From the NCBI GenBank assembly GCA_016292095.1, contig JAEFAB010000069.1, positions 1-64,000 of the forward strand: DNA of 64,000 bases, in the 5' to 3' direction. Source of the stretch: Eubacterium sp. (GTDB taxonomy: Bacteria > Bacillota > Clostridia > Lachnospirales > Lachnospiraceae). This document shows positions 17,634 to 27,206 of this stretch, in pieces; position 1 is the first letter of the stretch, and every line of letters begins with the position of its first letter. A model generated the notes under the pieces. It was not told where the DNA came from, did not search any database, and saw only the letters and a list, made by a program, of their open reading frames with translations. The translations under genes and the position numbers were made by a program.

Positions 17634-18764
17634 ATGAAACAACGTTTGCTCATTTTTACCATGATTTTCTTTCTGGTTGGTGATTACGGTTGTAATTCTG
17701 TATCGGGAAAGGAAACAGAGAAGTTGTCTTTGGGCTGCGTCTCCGGCATTGTAATTGACGGGGAAACCGGTCGGGTACTTTATGAGAAAAACGGTTATGA
17801 AAAACGGGCGATGGCAAGCACCACGAAAATAATGACCTGTATCATTGCTTTGGAAAACTGCAATCCCAAAGAAGTGGTTACGGTTTCAAAAAATGCGGTT
17901 GGTATGCCGAAAGTCCGAATGGATATCAGGGCAGGGGAACAGTATCTGCTAAAAGATTTACTGTGTGCTTTGATGTTGGAGTCCTACAATGATGTTGCTG
18001 TTGCAGTGGCGGAACATGTGGGAGGCAGTGTCAAAGGATTTGGAAAGAAAATGAACAGGAAAGCGAAGGAACTGGGAATGTGTAACAGTCATTTTGTTAC
18101 TCCGAACGGTCTGGATGCAAAAGGTCATTATTCAACTGCGTATGATATGGCGCTGCTGGGAGCTTACGCAATTAAAAATAAAACATTTCGTAAAATTATT
18201 CATACAAAGAATTTAACCATTCAGGAAAGAAAGTCCGGGAGGAGGATTTCGCTTTACAACCGAGATGCTTATTTGTCGATGGACCGGGATGCCATCGGAA
18301 TTAAAACGGGATTCACCAATCAGGCAGGGTACTGTTTTGTAGGTGCCGTCAAAAGCAACGGGGCAACTTATGTATCCTGTGTTTTGGGAAGCGGTTGGCC
18401 GCCTGCCAGGAATCAAAAGTGGGTTGATACCAAAAGCCTGATGGCATATGGTAAGAAATGGTATCATCCGCAAAAGATAGTGTGTAAAAAGAAATTTCAA
18501 ATTCCGATACAGAATGGAAAATTTACATCGCTGAATGCAATCAGTGAGGGGGCGTTTCGGGTTTTGAAACGAAAGGATGAGCGCCTTCGACATGAAACAA
18601 AATATTTTTATAATTTGCCAGTTAGAAAAAATCAAGTCATTGGATATACTAAAGTATATATCAATGACTTTTATTTTGGAAAAATGGAAATCCGCTCCTC
18701 GGTTCATGTTCCAATCTACAATTATGCCTATTGTTTCAGGCAAATATGGAAGATGTTTATATAA
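17634..18764 (+). CDS. Second serine-type D-alanyl-D-alanine carboxypeptidase (DacF/PBP5 family)
   Basis: A paralogue of the 15051 gene: hydrophobic signal at residues 4-20, SxxK at S62-K65 (STTK), SYN in ESYNDVAVAVAEH, and KTG in IKTGFTNQAG. It has SYN where the first paralogue has SGN. The C-terminal region (about 280-376) is diverged and basic, and I see no clear C-terminal amphipathic anchor. The Cys at residue 20 does not sit in a good lipobox. It lies 24 nt after scpB and probably shares that transcript. Confidence 0.9.
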   Translation: MKQRLLIFTMIFFLVGDYGCNSVSGKETEKLSLGCVSGIVIDGETGRVLYEKNGYEKRAMASTTKIMTCIIALENCNPKEVVTVSKNAVGMPKVRMDIRAGEQYLLKDLLCALMLESYNDVAVAVAEHVGGSVKGFGKKMNRKAKELGMCNSHFVTPNGLDAKGHYSTAYDMALLGAYAIKNKTFRKIIHTKNLTIQERKSGRRISLYNRDAYLSMDRDAIGIKTGFTNQAGYCFVGAVKSNGATYVSCVLGSGWPPARNQKWVDTKSLMAYGKKWYHPQKIVCKKKFQIPIQNGKFTSLNAISEGAFRVLKRKDERLRHETKYFYNLPVRKNQVIGYTKVYINDFYFGKMEIRSSVHVPIYNYAYCFRQIWKMFI

Positions 18765-18893
18765 TTAGTTTTTGCCTTGATATGTTTTACATCTGAATTT
18801 ATCTGTGATATATTTATACCGAATTTGCTTAGACACAAAATATAGTGTTCTTTTGAGGTTAAGAGACAAAATGATGTTATTTTAGGAGGCTTT

Positions 18894-19727
18894 ATGAAAT
18901 TTACAAAAATGGAAGGCTGCGGAAACGATTATGTTTACGTGGACGGTTTCAAAAATAAGATTGAAGATCCAAATGGTTTAGCCGAAAAAATCAGTGACAG
19001 ACATTTTGGCGTAGGTTCTGACGGGCTGATTGTAATCAATCCTTCAGACGTTGCAGACTTTAAGATGAGCATGTACAATGCAGACGGTTCCGAAGGGAAG
19101 ATGTGTGGCAACGGCATTCGCTGTGTTGCCAAGTTCGTATATGACTACAAGATGACGGATAAAGAAGAAATTACGGTGGAAACATTGTCGGGAATCAAGA
19201 CATTACAACTGACAGTAAAAGACGATGCGGTTCAGTCCGTTCGTGTTAACATGGGAAGTCCGATTTTGACACCGAAGGATATTCCGGTTGTATCTGATCA
19301 GGAAACCGTAGTTAACGAACCACTGACCATTCTTGGAAAAGAATACGGAATTACCTGTGTGTCTATGGGAAATCCTCATGCGGTTACTTTTGTTGAAAGT
19401 ACGGATGATTTGGAAATCGAGAAAATCGGACCGGAGTTTGAAAAGAACCCAATCTTTCCGGACCGTGTGAATACAGAATTCATTCAGGTAATTGACCGGG
19501 ATACCATTAAGATGCGTGTGTGGGAACGCGGTTCCGGCGAGACCCTTGCCTGTGGCACGGGAGCCTGCGCCAGTGTTGTTGCATGTGTACTTAATGGAAA
19601 AACAAACAATGTTGTTACAGTCAAATTACTGGGTGGAGATTTGTTAATTGAATACAAGGAAGAGGAAAATACTGTCTATATGACAGGACCTGCCAGAATT
19701 TCCTTTACAGGTGAATACGACTGGTAG
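18894..19727 (+). CDS. dapF: Diaminopimelate epimerase
   Basis: Converts LL-DAP to meso-DAP for lysine and peptidoglycan. Both catalytic cysteines are visible: MCGNGIRC (about residue 76) and [10 protein letters not shown] (about 221). The N-terminal [12 protein letters not shown] motif is intact. Length 277. SD TAGGAGG lies 8 nt before ATG. murE follows within 40 nt, matching the pathway. Confidence 0.97.
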   Translation: MKFTKMEGCGNDYVYVDGFKNKIEDPNGLAEKISDRHFGVGSDGLIVINPSDVADFKMSMYNADGSEGKMCGNGIRCVAKFVYDYKMTDKEEITVETLSGIKTLQLTVKDDAVQSVRVNMGSPILTPKDIPVVSDQETVVNEPLTILGKEYGITCVSMGNPHAVTFVESTDDLEIEKIGPEFEKNPIFPDRVNTEFIQVIDRDTIKMRVWERGSGETLACGTGACASVVACVLNGKTNNVVTVKLLGGDLLIEYKEEENTVYMTGPARISFTGEYDW

Positions 19728-19766
19728 GGGTGAACGCCGATTAATCTCGGCAGAATGGAGTATGTT

Positions 19767-21242
19767 ATGAAATTAAAAGAATTACTTACCAAACTGGACT
19801 ACAAGGTAGTTGCAGGAAGTGACGATATTGAAGTGAGCCATTTGCAGAATGATTCCCGCAAGGTGGAACAGGGAGATGTTTTTGTCTGCATTCAGGGTGC
19901 CGGTTTTGACGGACATCAATTTGTAAAAGATGTTTTTGAAAAAGGTGCTGTCGCTGTTGTGGTAATGGCAGAGGTGGATGCGCCGGAAGGAATGACTGTG
20001 ATTCGCGTAGACAATACCCGTTATGCACTGGCTTGTATGTCCGCTGATTATTTCGGAAATCCCGCAGAAAAAATCACAACCATCGGAATTACAGGAACCA
20101 AGGGAAAGACAACCACTTCTTATATGGTACGTTCCGTTTTGGAAAGTATTGGCATTAAAACAGGATTAATCGGAACTATTGAAACCATTATCGGAGAACA
20201 GGTGACTCCGGCAAACAATACAACGCCGGAATCTTTTATTGTTCAGAAGACTTTTAAAGAAATGGTAGATGCCGGTTGTGAATGTGTGGTTATGGAAGTA
20301 TCTTCTCAGGGACTTATGCAGGATCGTGTTTCAGGCTTTACATTTGACTATGGTATTTTTACCAATATTGAACCGGATCATATCGGCCCTAATGAGCATA
20401 AGGACTTTGACGATTATCTGAATTGCAAGAAGAAACTTCTTCAGCAATGCAAGCAGGGAATTGTTAATATGGATGCCGATTTTATTGATCAGGTGTTGGA
20501 TGGACACACCTGCAGTCTGGAAACTTTTGGTGTAAACGGAGATTATGATTTTACAGCAAAAAATATTTCTCTGTTTGCTAAGCCGGGAAGTCTTTGCGTG
20601 TCCTATGATTTGTGCGGGAAATTGAACTTCCCGATTGAAATTCATGTTCCGGGAACCTTCAGTGTTTATAATTCTCTTTGTGCGATTGCAATTTGCAGCC
20701 ACTTTACAGAGAATACGGAAAAAATGCAAAAGGCATTGGAAGATGTTCGCGTAAAGGGAAGAGTGGAAATCGTTCCGGTTTCAAAACGCTTTACCCTGAT
20801 GATTGATTATGCGCACAATGCCATGAGTCTGGAAAGTTTGCTCATGAGCTTGAAGCAATACGAACCGAAGCGAATTGTGACCTTGTTTGGATGCGGCGGG
20901 AACCGTTCCAAGGACCGTCGTTATGAAATGGGAGAGGTTTCTTCTAAATTGTCAGATTTTACAATTGTAACTTCCGACAATCCAAGATTTGAAGAACCAA
21001 TGGATATTATTAACGACATTCTGATTGGAGTACATAAGGCTGATGGTGCATATGTAACCATACCTGACAGAAAAGATGCAATCCGCTATGCGATTTTGAA
21101 TGCACAGGATGGCGATGTAATTGTTCTTGCGGGAAAAGGTCATGAAGACTATCAGGAAATCAGAGGAGTCAAACATCCAATGGATGAGCGAGTGCTGATT
21201 TCTGAAATTATGGAAGAAGATGAAATAAAAGCAATCTTATAA
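19767..21242 (+). CDS. murE: UDP-N-acetylmuramoyl-L-alanyl-D-glutamate--2,6-diaminopimelate ligase
   Basis: Cytoplasmic Mur ligase adding the third stem residue. The P-loop GITGTKGKTTTSYM and the middle-domain NNTTPESF motif are present, and the specificity motif reads DNPR (in TSDNPRFEEP), the form typical of meso-DAP-adding enzymes. That agrees with dapF next door. ATG 19767 is chosen over ATG 19755, since GGAG (19757-19760) gives a 6-nt spacing. A short hairpin GCCGA / TCGGC lies just upstream (19731-19746). Confidence 0.95.
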   Translation: MKLKELLTKLDYKVVAGSDDIEVSHLQNDSRKVEQGDVFVCIQGAGFDGHQFVKDVFEKGAVAVVVMAEVDAPEGMTVIRVDNTRYALACMSADYFGNPAEKITTIGITGTKGKTTTSYMVRSVLESIGIKTGLIGTIETIIGEQVTPANNTTPESFIVQKTFKEMVDAGCECVVMEVSSQGLMQDRVSGFTFDYGIFTNIEPDHIGPNEHKDFDDYLNCKKKLLQQCKQGIVNMDADFIDQVLDGHTCSLETFGVNGDYDFTAKNISLFAKPGSLCVSYDLCGKLNFPIEIHVPGTFSVYNSLCAIAICSHFTENTEKMQKALEDVRVKGRVEIVPVSKRFTLMIDYAHNAMSLESLLMSLKQYEPKRIVTLFGCGGNRSKDRRYEMGEVSSKLSDFTIVTSDNPRFEEPMDIINDILIGVHKADGAYVTIPDRKDAIRYAILNAQDGDVIVLAGKGHEDYQEIRGVKHPMDERVLISEIMEEDEIKAIL

Positions 21243-21284
21243 CAGTGAGTACAAAGAAAAGATTGATGAAAGAAGGATGAAAAT

Positions 21285-23168
21285 ATGTGTGGTATATGTG
21301 GATTTTTTGGAGAAACTGAGAATAGCAAAGCAGTACTGAAAACAATGATGGATAAAATTGCCCACAGAGGACCCGATGATGAAGGAATGTATGTGGATAA
21401 ACAGGCTGCAATCGGCCATCGTCGTTTAAGTATTATTGATTTAAATCATGGTGCACAGCCAATGTACAATGAAAACGGCGATCTTGCCATTGTATTCAAC
21501 GGCGAAATCTATAATCATCTGGAACTGCGAAAAGATTTAATTGCAAAGGGACATAAATTCTCCAATGATTCGGATACGGAATGTCTGATTCATGGATATG
21601 AAGAATATGGAAAAGACCTTTTAATGAAATTAAGAGGAATGTTTGCCTTTGTAATCTGGGATGCCAACAATAAGGAAATGTTTGGAGCAAGAGACCATTT
21701 TGGAATTAAACCGTTTTATTATACTCAGACTGAAAACCATCTGGTATTTGCCTCTGAAACAAAGGCGATTCTTGAATTCCCGGAAGTGAAGAAAGAAGTG
21801 AACGTGGAAGCTTTGGAACAGTACCTGAGTTTCCAGTATTCTGTTTTGCCGGAAACATTCTTTAAAGGAATATACAGACTTCCTGCAGGACATTATATGA
21901 CATACAAAGACGGAAAACTCACCATTGAGCGTTATTTCGACCCAATCATGGAACCAAAGGAAAGCGGCGATTTGGAACAGACTGTTCGTGAAATCGAAGA
22001 AGTGGTTCATGATACGGTTGATGCACATATGATTGCCGATGTAGAAGTTGGTTCCCTGTTGTCCAGTGGAGTGGATTCCAGTTATGTGGTTTCCGAGTTC
22101 CCGGGAGAAAAAACTTTTACCGTGGGATTTTTGGACAAGGAAAGTAAATACAATGAAATTCGTTATGCGGAAGGATTGGTGGAGGAACTTCACAAAAAGA
22201 ACTTCAGCAAAAATATTGACAGCGATGAATATTTTGATTCCATTGAAACTGTTATGTACTATATGGATGAGCCTTTGGCAGATCCATCATGTATTGCTTT
22301 GTACTTTGTAGACCAGTTGGCTGCAGAACAGATTAAGGTAGTTCTTTCCGGAGAAGGGGCAGACGAATTCTTTGGTGGATACAATATTTATCATGAACCG
22401 TTGTCTTTGAAAAAGTATCAGAAAATTCCAAAGAGTGTGCGTAAGGGATTTGCGGGAATTGCAAAGAAGATGCCGGACATTAAAGGAAGAGACTTTGTGA
22501 TTCGCGGAAGTAAGACGGTAGAAGAACGTTTTATTGGGAATGCCAATATGTTCTCTGTAGAAGACCGTGAGAAACTGTTGAAAACTTCTTTGACTCATAT
22601 TACACCACAGGAAATTGTTTCCACTACTTATGATAAGGTGAGTCACTTAAATGATATCGCAAAAATGCAGTATATTGATACAAACTTCTGGCTTCAGGGA
22701 GATATTCTCCTGAAAGCAGACAAAATGAGTATGGCTCATTGTCTGGAATCCAGAGTTCCGTTTTTGGATGTTCGCGTTTTTGAATATGCAAAAACATTGC
22801 CGATTGATTTCCGTTGCGATAAGGAAGCTACGAAGAAAGCATTTCGTATAGCTGCAAAACGTCATATTCCGGAAGCAACGGCAAATAAGAAAAAACTTGG
22901 CTTCCCGGTACCGATTCGTGTCTGGTTAAAAGAAGACAAGTATTACGATAAGGTTCTTTCCGTTTTAACCGGTGAAGCGGCAGAGAAATTCTTTAATACG
23001 GAAATTCTCGTAAAATTGATGGAAGAACATCGCCAGGGCAAGGCGGACAACAGCCGAAGAATTTGGACTGTTTATGTGTTCCTTGTATGGTATAAAGTAT
23101 ATTTCCAGGATGAAAACTTTGCTCCGATTAACAAAGATTGGATTGAAAAAAGAATTCATACTGTTTAA
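21285..23168 (+). CDS. asnB: Asparagine synthetase B (glutamine-hydrolysing)
   Basis: Makes asparagine from aspartate, ATP and glutamine. The N-terminal Ntn amidotransferase starts MCGICGFFG with nucleophile Cys2. The synthetase domain begins near residue 215 with the PP-loop GSLLSSGVDSSYV and includes VVLSGEGADEFFGGY. Length 627. Some AsnB homologues amidate DAP in peptidoglycan; its place after dapF-murE makes that a possibility, but it is inference only. Confidence 0.93.
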   Translation: MCGICGFFGETENSKAVLKTMMDKIAHRGPDDEGMYVDKQAAIGHRRLSIIDLNHGAQPMYNENGDLAIVFNGEIYNHLELRKDLIAKGHKFSNDSDTECLIHGYEEYGKDLLMKLRGMFAFVIWDANNKEMFGARDHFGIKPFYYTQTENHLVFASETKAILEFPEVKKEVNVEALEQYLSFQYSVLPETFFKGIYRLPAGHYMTYKDGKLTIERYFDPIMEPKESGDLEQTVREIEEVVHDTVDAHMIADVEVGSLLSSGVDSSYVVSEFPGEKTFTVGFLDKESKYNEIRYAEGLVEELHKKNFSKNIDSDEYFDSIETVMYYMDEPLADPSCIALYFVDQLAAEQIKVVLSGEGADEFFGGYNIYHEPLSLKKYQKIPKSVRKGFAGIAKKMPDIKGRDFVIRGSKTVEERFIGNANMFSVEDREKLLKTSLTHITPQEIVSTTYDKVSHLNDIAKMQYIDTNFWLQGDILLKADKMSMAHCLESRVPFLDVRVFEYAKTLPIDFRCDKEATKKAFRIAAKRHIPEATANKKKLGFPVPIRVWLKEDKYYDKVLSVLTGEAAEKFFNTEILVKLMEEHRQGKADNSRRIWTVYVFLVWYKVYFQDENFAPINKDWIEKRIHTV

Positions 23169-23181
23169 TTGTAAATTTTTC

Positions 23182-23270
23182 TTGATATTTGACGTCAAAA
23201 GATATAATCTATATATGGCGAAAAATGGCAAAAGCCAAAATGCTCTAATGAAAAACATTCTCATTAGGGC
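23182..23270 (+). promoter_or_regulatory. Promoter, palindromic operator candidate and structured leader of the decarboxylase operon
   Basis: TATAAT (23203-23208) has a TTGATA 15 bp upstream (23182-23187). Between them is the perfect 12-bp palindrome TTTGACGTCAAA (23188-23199). The leader contains TGGC-AAAA-GCCA (23226-23237) and the 10-bp hairpin GCTCTAATGA / TCATTAGGGC (23242-23270, one wobble pair), without a T tract. Regulation is inferred; no regulator is encoded nearby. Confidence 0.55.
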
Positions 23271-23298
23271 TTAAAATAATGTAATGGAGGACTATTTT

Positions 23299-24735
23299 AT
23301 GAGTACGACATCAAATGTTACAGCAAGAGAGAGAATTAATAATCTTCTTGATGATAACAGCTTTGTTGAAATCGGTGCCTGCGTAAAGGCAAGAAGCACA
23401 GATTTCGATCTTCAAAACGTTGATACACCTTCTGATGGTGTAATTACCGGATATGGTATTATCGACGGACAGTTAGTGTATGTTTACAGTCAGGATTCAT
23501 CTGTTCTTGGTGGTTCTGTTGGTGAAATGCACGCAAAGAAAATTTTAAATATTTACAACATGGCGATGAAGACAGGTTCCCCTGTAATCGGTTTGATTGA
23601 CAGTGCGGGATTGAGACTTCAGGAATCTGATGACGGATTAAATGCTTTCGGACGTATTTATCTGAAGCAGTCTATGGCTTCCGGTGTGATTCCGCAGATT
23701 TCCGCAATCTTCGGAACATGTGGTGGCGGATTAAGCGTTGTTGCAGGTCTTTCCGATTTCACTTTTATGGAAAAAGATAATGCACAGCTTTTTGTCAATG
23801 CACCGAATGCAATTGACGAAAACCGTAAAGAAGTTTGCGATACTGCATCTGCAGAATACCAGAGCAAAGAAGCTGGAAATGTAGATTTTATCGGTACAGA
23901 AGCGGAAATTTTAGCAGGAATTCGTGATTTGATTTCTATTTTACCGGCAGATAATGAATCCGGTGAAGTAATCGACATGGACATTGATGATGATTTGAAT
24001 AGAGCAGTTGAAGGATTTGATGCTCAGATTGCAGATGCTGCACTTGCTATGAAGAATTTATCTGATGGTGGTTTTGTAATCGAAGTGAAGAAAGATTATG
24101 CACCGGAAATGTTCACAGGTTTCATCAAATTAAACGGAGCAACCGTAGGTGTTGTTGCAAACAGAACAAAACTTTTTGATGAAGAAATGAATGTGGCAGA
24201 TGAATTTGAAGCAAAACTTACATATAAGGGTTGTGAAAAGGCTGCAAGATTTGTAGACTTCTGTGATGCGTTTGATATTTCAATTTTAACATTTACAAAT
24301 ATCAAAGGTTTTGCCACAACAAAATGCCAGGAAACAAAAGTTGCCAAGAGTACAGCGAAACTTGTTTACGCCTTCACAAATGCAACAGTTCCTAAGGTAA
24401 ATGTGATTGTAGGAGAAGCTTTTGGAAGCTCTTACATTGCGATGAACAGCAAGACCATCGGTGCAGATGTGGTTTACGCATGGCCTACAGCAAAAATCGG
24501 TATGATGGATGCAACAGCTGCTGCAAAGATTATGTATGATGGTCAGGATGTGGATCTTGCTGAAAAGGCTGCAGAATACGAAAAACTTCAGAATAGTGTT
24601 GAAGCAACAGCATCCAGAGGATATGTTGACAGTATTATTGCACCAATCGATACAAGAAAGTATGTAATCGGAGCAATGGAAATGCTTTGCACAAAATATG
24701 AAGAAAGACCAGGAAAGAAGCATGGCACAGTTTAA
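23299..24735 (+). CDS. Acyl-CoA carboxyltransferase subunit (MmdA/12S-like)
   Basis: A crotonase-fold carboxyltransferase of the MmdA/PccB family, which moves CO2 between acyl-CoA and biotin. Visible family segments are TARERINNLLDDNSFVEIG at the N-terminus, GGSVGEMHAKK, IDSAGLRLQES, and IPQISAIFGTCGGG. The oxyanion-hole stretch GTCGGGL differs from the GPCAGGA common in methylmalonyl-CoA enzymes, and the protein (478 aa) is shorter than usual, so the acyl-CoA substrate is uncertain. ATG 23299 follows GGAGGA by 7 nt; the ATG at 23284 has no SD. First gene of a five-gene operon. Confidence 0.82.
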   Translation: MSTTSNVTARERINNLLDDNSFVEIGACVKARSTDFDLQNVDTPSDGVITGYGIIDGQLVYVYSQDSSVLGGSVGEMHAKKILNIYNMAMKTGSPVIGLIDSAGLRLQESDDGLNAFGRIYLKQSMASGVIPQISAIFGTCGGGLSVVAGLSDFTFMEKDNAQLFVNAPNAIDENRKEVCDTASAEYQSKEAGNVDFIGTEAEILAGIRDLISILPADNESGEVIDMDIDDDLNRAVEGFDAQIADAALAMKNLSDGGFVIEVKKDYAPEMFTGFIKLNGATVGVVANRTKLFDEEMNVADEFEAKLTYKGCEKAARFVDFCDAFDISILTFTNIKGFATTKCQETKVAKSTAKLVYAFTNATVPKVNVIVGEAFGSSYIAMNSKTIGADVVYAWPTAKIGMMDATAAAKIMYDGQDVDLAEKAAEYEKLQNSVEATASRGYVDSIIAPIDTRKYVIGAMEMLCTKYEERPGKKHGTV

Positions 24736-24748
24736 GAGAGGTGATAAA

Positions 24749-25636
24749 ATGAAAAATTCTAATAAATTACGTATTTTTTCCGGTATCGCCTTATTAGTTC
24801 TTTGCTTATCTTTCACAACTGTTTCCTTGAAAGCGGACGAAACAAATGAATACGTTGCTGAAGACGGATACAGTGATGTGCAGGGCTTGGAATATGAAAC
24901 AGAAGCTCCTCAGAATGAAAAGACTTATATGAAAGGACGCCTGAAACAGTCTGATGTAGACCAGCAGGTACAGTCTTATTCTGAAATGCTTGCAAGTCTT
25001 CTTCAGTTTTCAGATGCGGAAATTGCCGTTGTCAGAGAACAGTATGCAGAACAGGTTGGATATGCCGGATTGTTTGATACTTTTGATGAAATCAAAGAGA
25101 TGGAATTAGGAGATTTTGAACAGGTAAATCAGGAAAACATTGAAGTCATTGAAGGGGCTGAAGATGTTGCGGATGTTCTGTTTGATATGAAATTTAAGAA
25201 AGGTACAGTTACCATTGATTTAAAACTTGGATGTTATGAAAAGCTGGGAACTGTATTTAAGCAGATTTCCGTTGGAGACCGCAAGAATGCAAAGAAAATT
25301 AAAAATGCCGGAAAAGAACCTTCCTTCAAAGAAAAGATGTCTGAAGCAGGCGCGAATACTTTGATGGGTATGGGAACAGTTTTCGGTGTATTGATTTTTA
25401 TGAGCTTGATTATTTCTCTGTTTGGCTTTATTCCAAAGATTACAGAAAAATTAAGCAAGAAAGAACAGAAGGCAACAGCTCCTGCTAAGGAAGTTGCAAA
25501 TACTGCAGCTGCACAGCAGGCGGATGAAACGGAAATGGATCAAAGCGAATTGATTGCTGTAATTACAGCTGCCATTGTAGCAAGCGAACAGAAATCAACA
25601 GACAGCTTTGTTGTTCGTTCTATTAAGAGAAGATAA
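24749..25636 (+). CDS. OadG-like sodium-pump decarboxylase gamma subunit with extra extracytoplasmic domain
   Basis: Signal peptide or N-terminal helix at residues 8-28, then about 180 residues with no domain I recognise, a transmembrane segment near residues 206-226, and the typical OadG C-terminus (Ala/Pro/Lys linker, then ELIAVITAAIVAS and VVRSIKRR). Ordinary gamma subunits are about 80-130 residues, so the N-terminal domain is an addition. ATG 24749 is chosen because GAGAGGTG lies 5 nt upstream. It would anchor the carboxyltransferase to the membrane beta subunit. Confidence 0.75.
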   Translation: MKNSNKLRIFSGIALLVLCLSFTTVSLKADETNEYVAEDGYSDVQGLEYETEAPQNEKTYMKGRLKQSDVDQQVQSYSEMLASLLQFSDAEIAVVREQYAEQVGYAGLFDTFDEIKEMELGDFEQVNQENIEVIEGAEDVADVLFDMKFKKGTVTIDLKLGCYEKLGTVFKQISVGDRKNAKKIKNAGKEPSFKEKMSEAGANTLMGMGTVFGVLIFMSLIISLFGFIPKITEKLSKKEQKATAPAKEVANTAAAQQADETEMDQSELIAVITAAIVASEQKSTDSFVVRSIKRR

Positions 25637-25666
25637 AGGATTCAAACATTTTAGGAGGATATAATA

Positions 25667-26032
25667 ATGAAAAGTTATACAATTACAGTAAATGGTAATA
25701 CATATGATGTAACAGTAGAAGAAACAGGTAGTACACCTAGCGCACCGGTTGTAAATGCTGCACCTGTAGCAAAGGCTCCTGTAGCTGCAAAGGCACCGGC
25801 TGCATCCGGAAACACAGGAAGCATTAAAGTAACAGCTCCAATGCCTGGTAAAGTATTATCAATCAATGCAGAAGTAGGACAGGCAGTAAAGAAGGGTGAT
25901 ACAATCCTTGTATTCGAAGCAATGAAAATGGAAAATTCAGTTGTTGCTCCGGAAGACGGAACAGTAGCAAGTATTTCAGTAAGTGTAGGAGATTCCTTTG
26001 AAGCAGGCGTTCCTATCGCTTCATTAAACTAA
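25667..26032 (+). CDS. Biotin carboxyl carrier protein of the decarboxylase complex
   Basis: 121 residues: a short N-terminal segment (TVNGNTYDVTVEE), an Ala/Pro-rich linker (about 27-47), and a C-terminal biotinyl domain with the biotinylation motif EAMKMEN, in which the central Lys carries biotin. The linker lets the arm reach both carboxyltransferases and the membrane subunit. It lies between the gamma-like and beta subunit genes. SD AGGAGG is 9 nt upstream. Confidence 0.95.
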   Translation: MKSYTITVNGNTYDVTVEETGSTPSAPVVNAAPVAKAPVAAKAPAASGNTGSIKVTAPMPGKVLSINAEVGQAVKKGDTILVFEAMKMENSVVAPEDGTVASISVSVGDSFEAGVPIASLN

Positions 26033-26060
26033 TCCTTTACTGTATATTCGGAGGTAACTT

Positions 26061-27185
26061 ATGAACATTTTAGATACATTAGGAAATCTGGTAGACCAGA
26101 CAGCCTTCATGAGTCTTACATGGGGCAATTATGTTATGATTTTGGTTGCTTGTGTTTTCCTGTATTTGGCAATTAGAAAAGAATACGAACCATTACTTTT
26201 GGTTCCGATTGCTTTTGGTATGCTTTTAGTAAATATGTATCCGGACATCATGCAGGAAGGTGGCTTACTTCACTTTTTCTATCTTTTAGATGAATGGAGT
26301 ATTTTACCATCATTGATTTTCATGGGTGTCGGAGCCATGACTGACTTTGGTCCGTTGATTGCGAATCCAAAGAGCTTCCTTTTAGGAGCGGCAGCACAGT
26401 TTGGTATTTACTCGGCATATTTCCTTGCCATTATCATGGGATTCAACGGAGAAGCAGCTGCAGCAATTTCAATTATCGGTGGTGCGGACGGACCTACATC
26501 CATTTTCCTTGCCGGAAAACTTGGACAGACTTCATTATTAGGACCAATCGCCGTAGCGGCATATTCTTATATGTCATTGGTACCGATTATTCAGCCACCT
26601 ATTATGAAATTACTTACAACAGAAAAAGAACGTAAAATTAAGATGGAACAGCTTCGTCCGGTTTCAAAGCTTGAGAAGATTTTGTTCCCGATTATTGTTA
26701 CAATTGTTGTTGTTATGATTTTACCGACAACAGCACCATTGGTTGGTATGTTAATGTTAGGAAATCTCTTCAGAGAATCCGGTGTTGTTAAACAGCTTCA
26801 GGAAACAGCTTCCAATGCATTAATGTACATTGTAGTAATCTTACTTGGTACCAGCGTTGGTGCAACAACAAGTGCGGAAGCATTCTTGAATGTTGCAACA
26901 ATTAAGATCGTTGTATTAGGACTTGTAGCATTTGCTGTCGGTACAGCATCAGGTGTTATTTTTGGTAAGATTATGTGTATCGCAACACATGGTAAAGTAA
27001 ATCCGTTGATTGGTTCCGCAGGTGTATCTGCAGTACCAATGGCAGCGAGAGTATCTCAGAAGGTTGGTGCGGAAGCAGACCCGACAAACTTCCTGTTAAT
27101 GCATGCAATGGGACCAAACGTTGCCGGCGTTATCGGAACTGCGGTTGCAGCCGGTACATTTATGGCAATCTTCGGTGTGAAATAA
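26061..27185 (+). CDS. Sodium-ion-translocating decarboxylase beta subunit (OadB/GcdB/MmdB)
   Basis: The multi-pass membrane subunit that decarboxylates carboxybiotin and exports Na+. Conserved stretches ISIIGGADGPTSIFLAGKL and the C-terminal NPLIGSAGVSAVPMAARV plus MHAMGPNVAGVIGTAVAAG are visible over about nine hydrophobic segments; length 374. The family does not reveal which carboxylated substrate feeds it. Confidence 0.95.
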   Translation: MNILDTLGNLVDQTAFMSLTWGNYVMILVACVFLYLAIRKEYEPLLLVPIAFGMLLVNMYPDIMQEGGLLHFFYLLDEWSILPSLIFMGVGAMTDFGPLIANPKSFLLGAAAQFGIYSAYFLAIIMGFNGEAAAAISIIGGADGPTSIFLAGKLGQTSLLGPIAVAAYSYMSLVPIIQPPIMKLLTTEKERKIKMEQLRPVSKLEKILFPIIVTIVVVMILPTTAPLVGMLMLGNLFRESGVVKQLQETASNALMYIVVILLGTSVGATTSAEAFLNVATIKIVVLGLVAFAVGTASGVIFGKIMCIATHGKVNPLIGSAGVSAVPMAARVSQKVGAEADPTNFLLMHAMGPNVAGVIGTAVAAGTFMAIFGVK

Positions 27186-27206
27186 TTCGGATGGAGGAAT
27201 AATAAA

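Noticed and set aside
17680-17700. Lipoprotein signal in the second D,D-carboxypeptidase (Cys20)
   Set aside because: The residues before the Cys (GDYG) do not fit a lipobox.
23242-23270. Hairpin GCTCTAATGA / TCATTAGGGC as terminator of asnB
   Set aside because: No T tract follows and it lies downstream of the probable promoter, so it is treated as leader structure.
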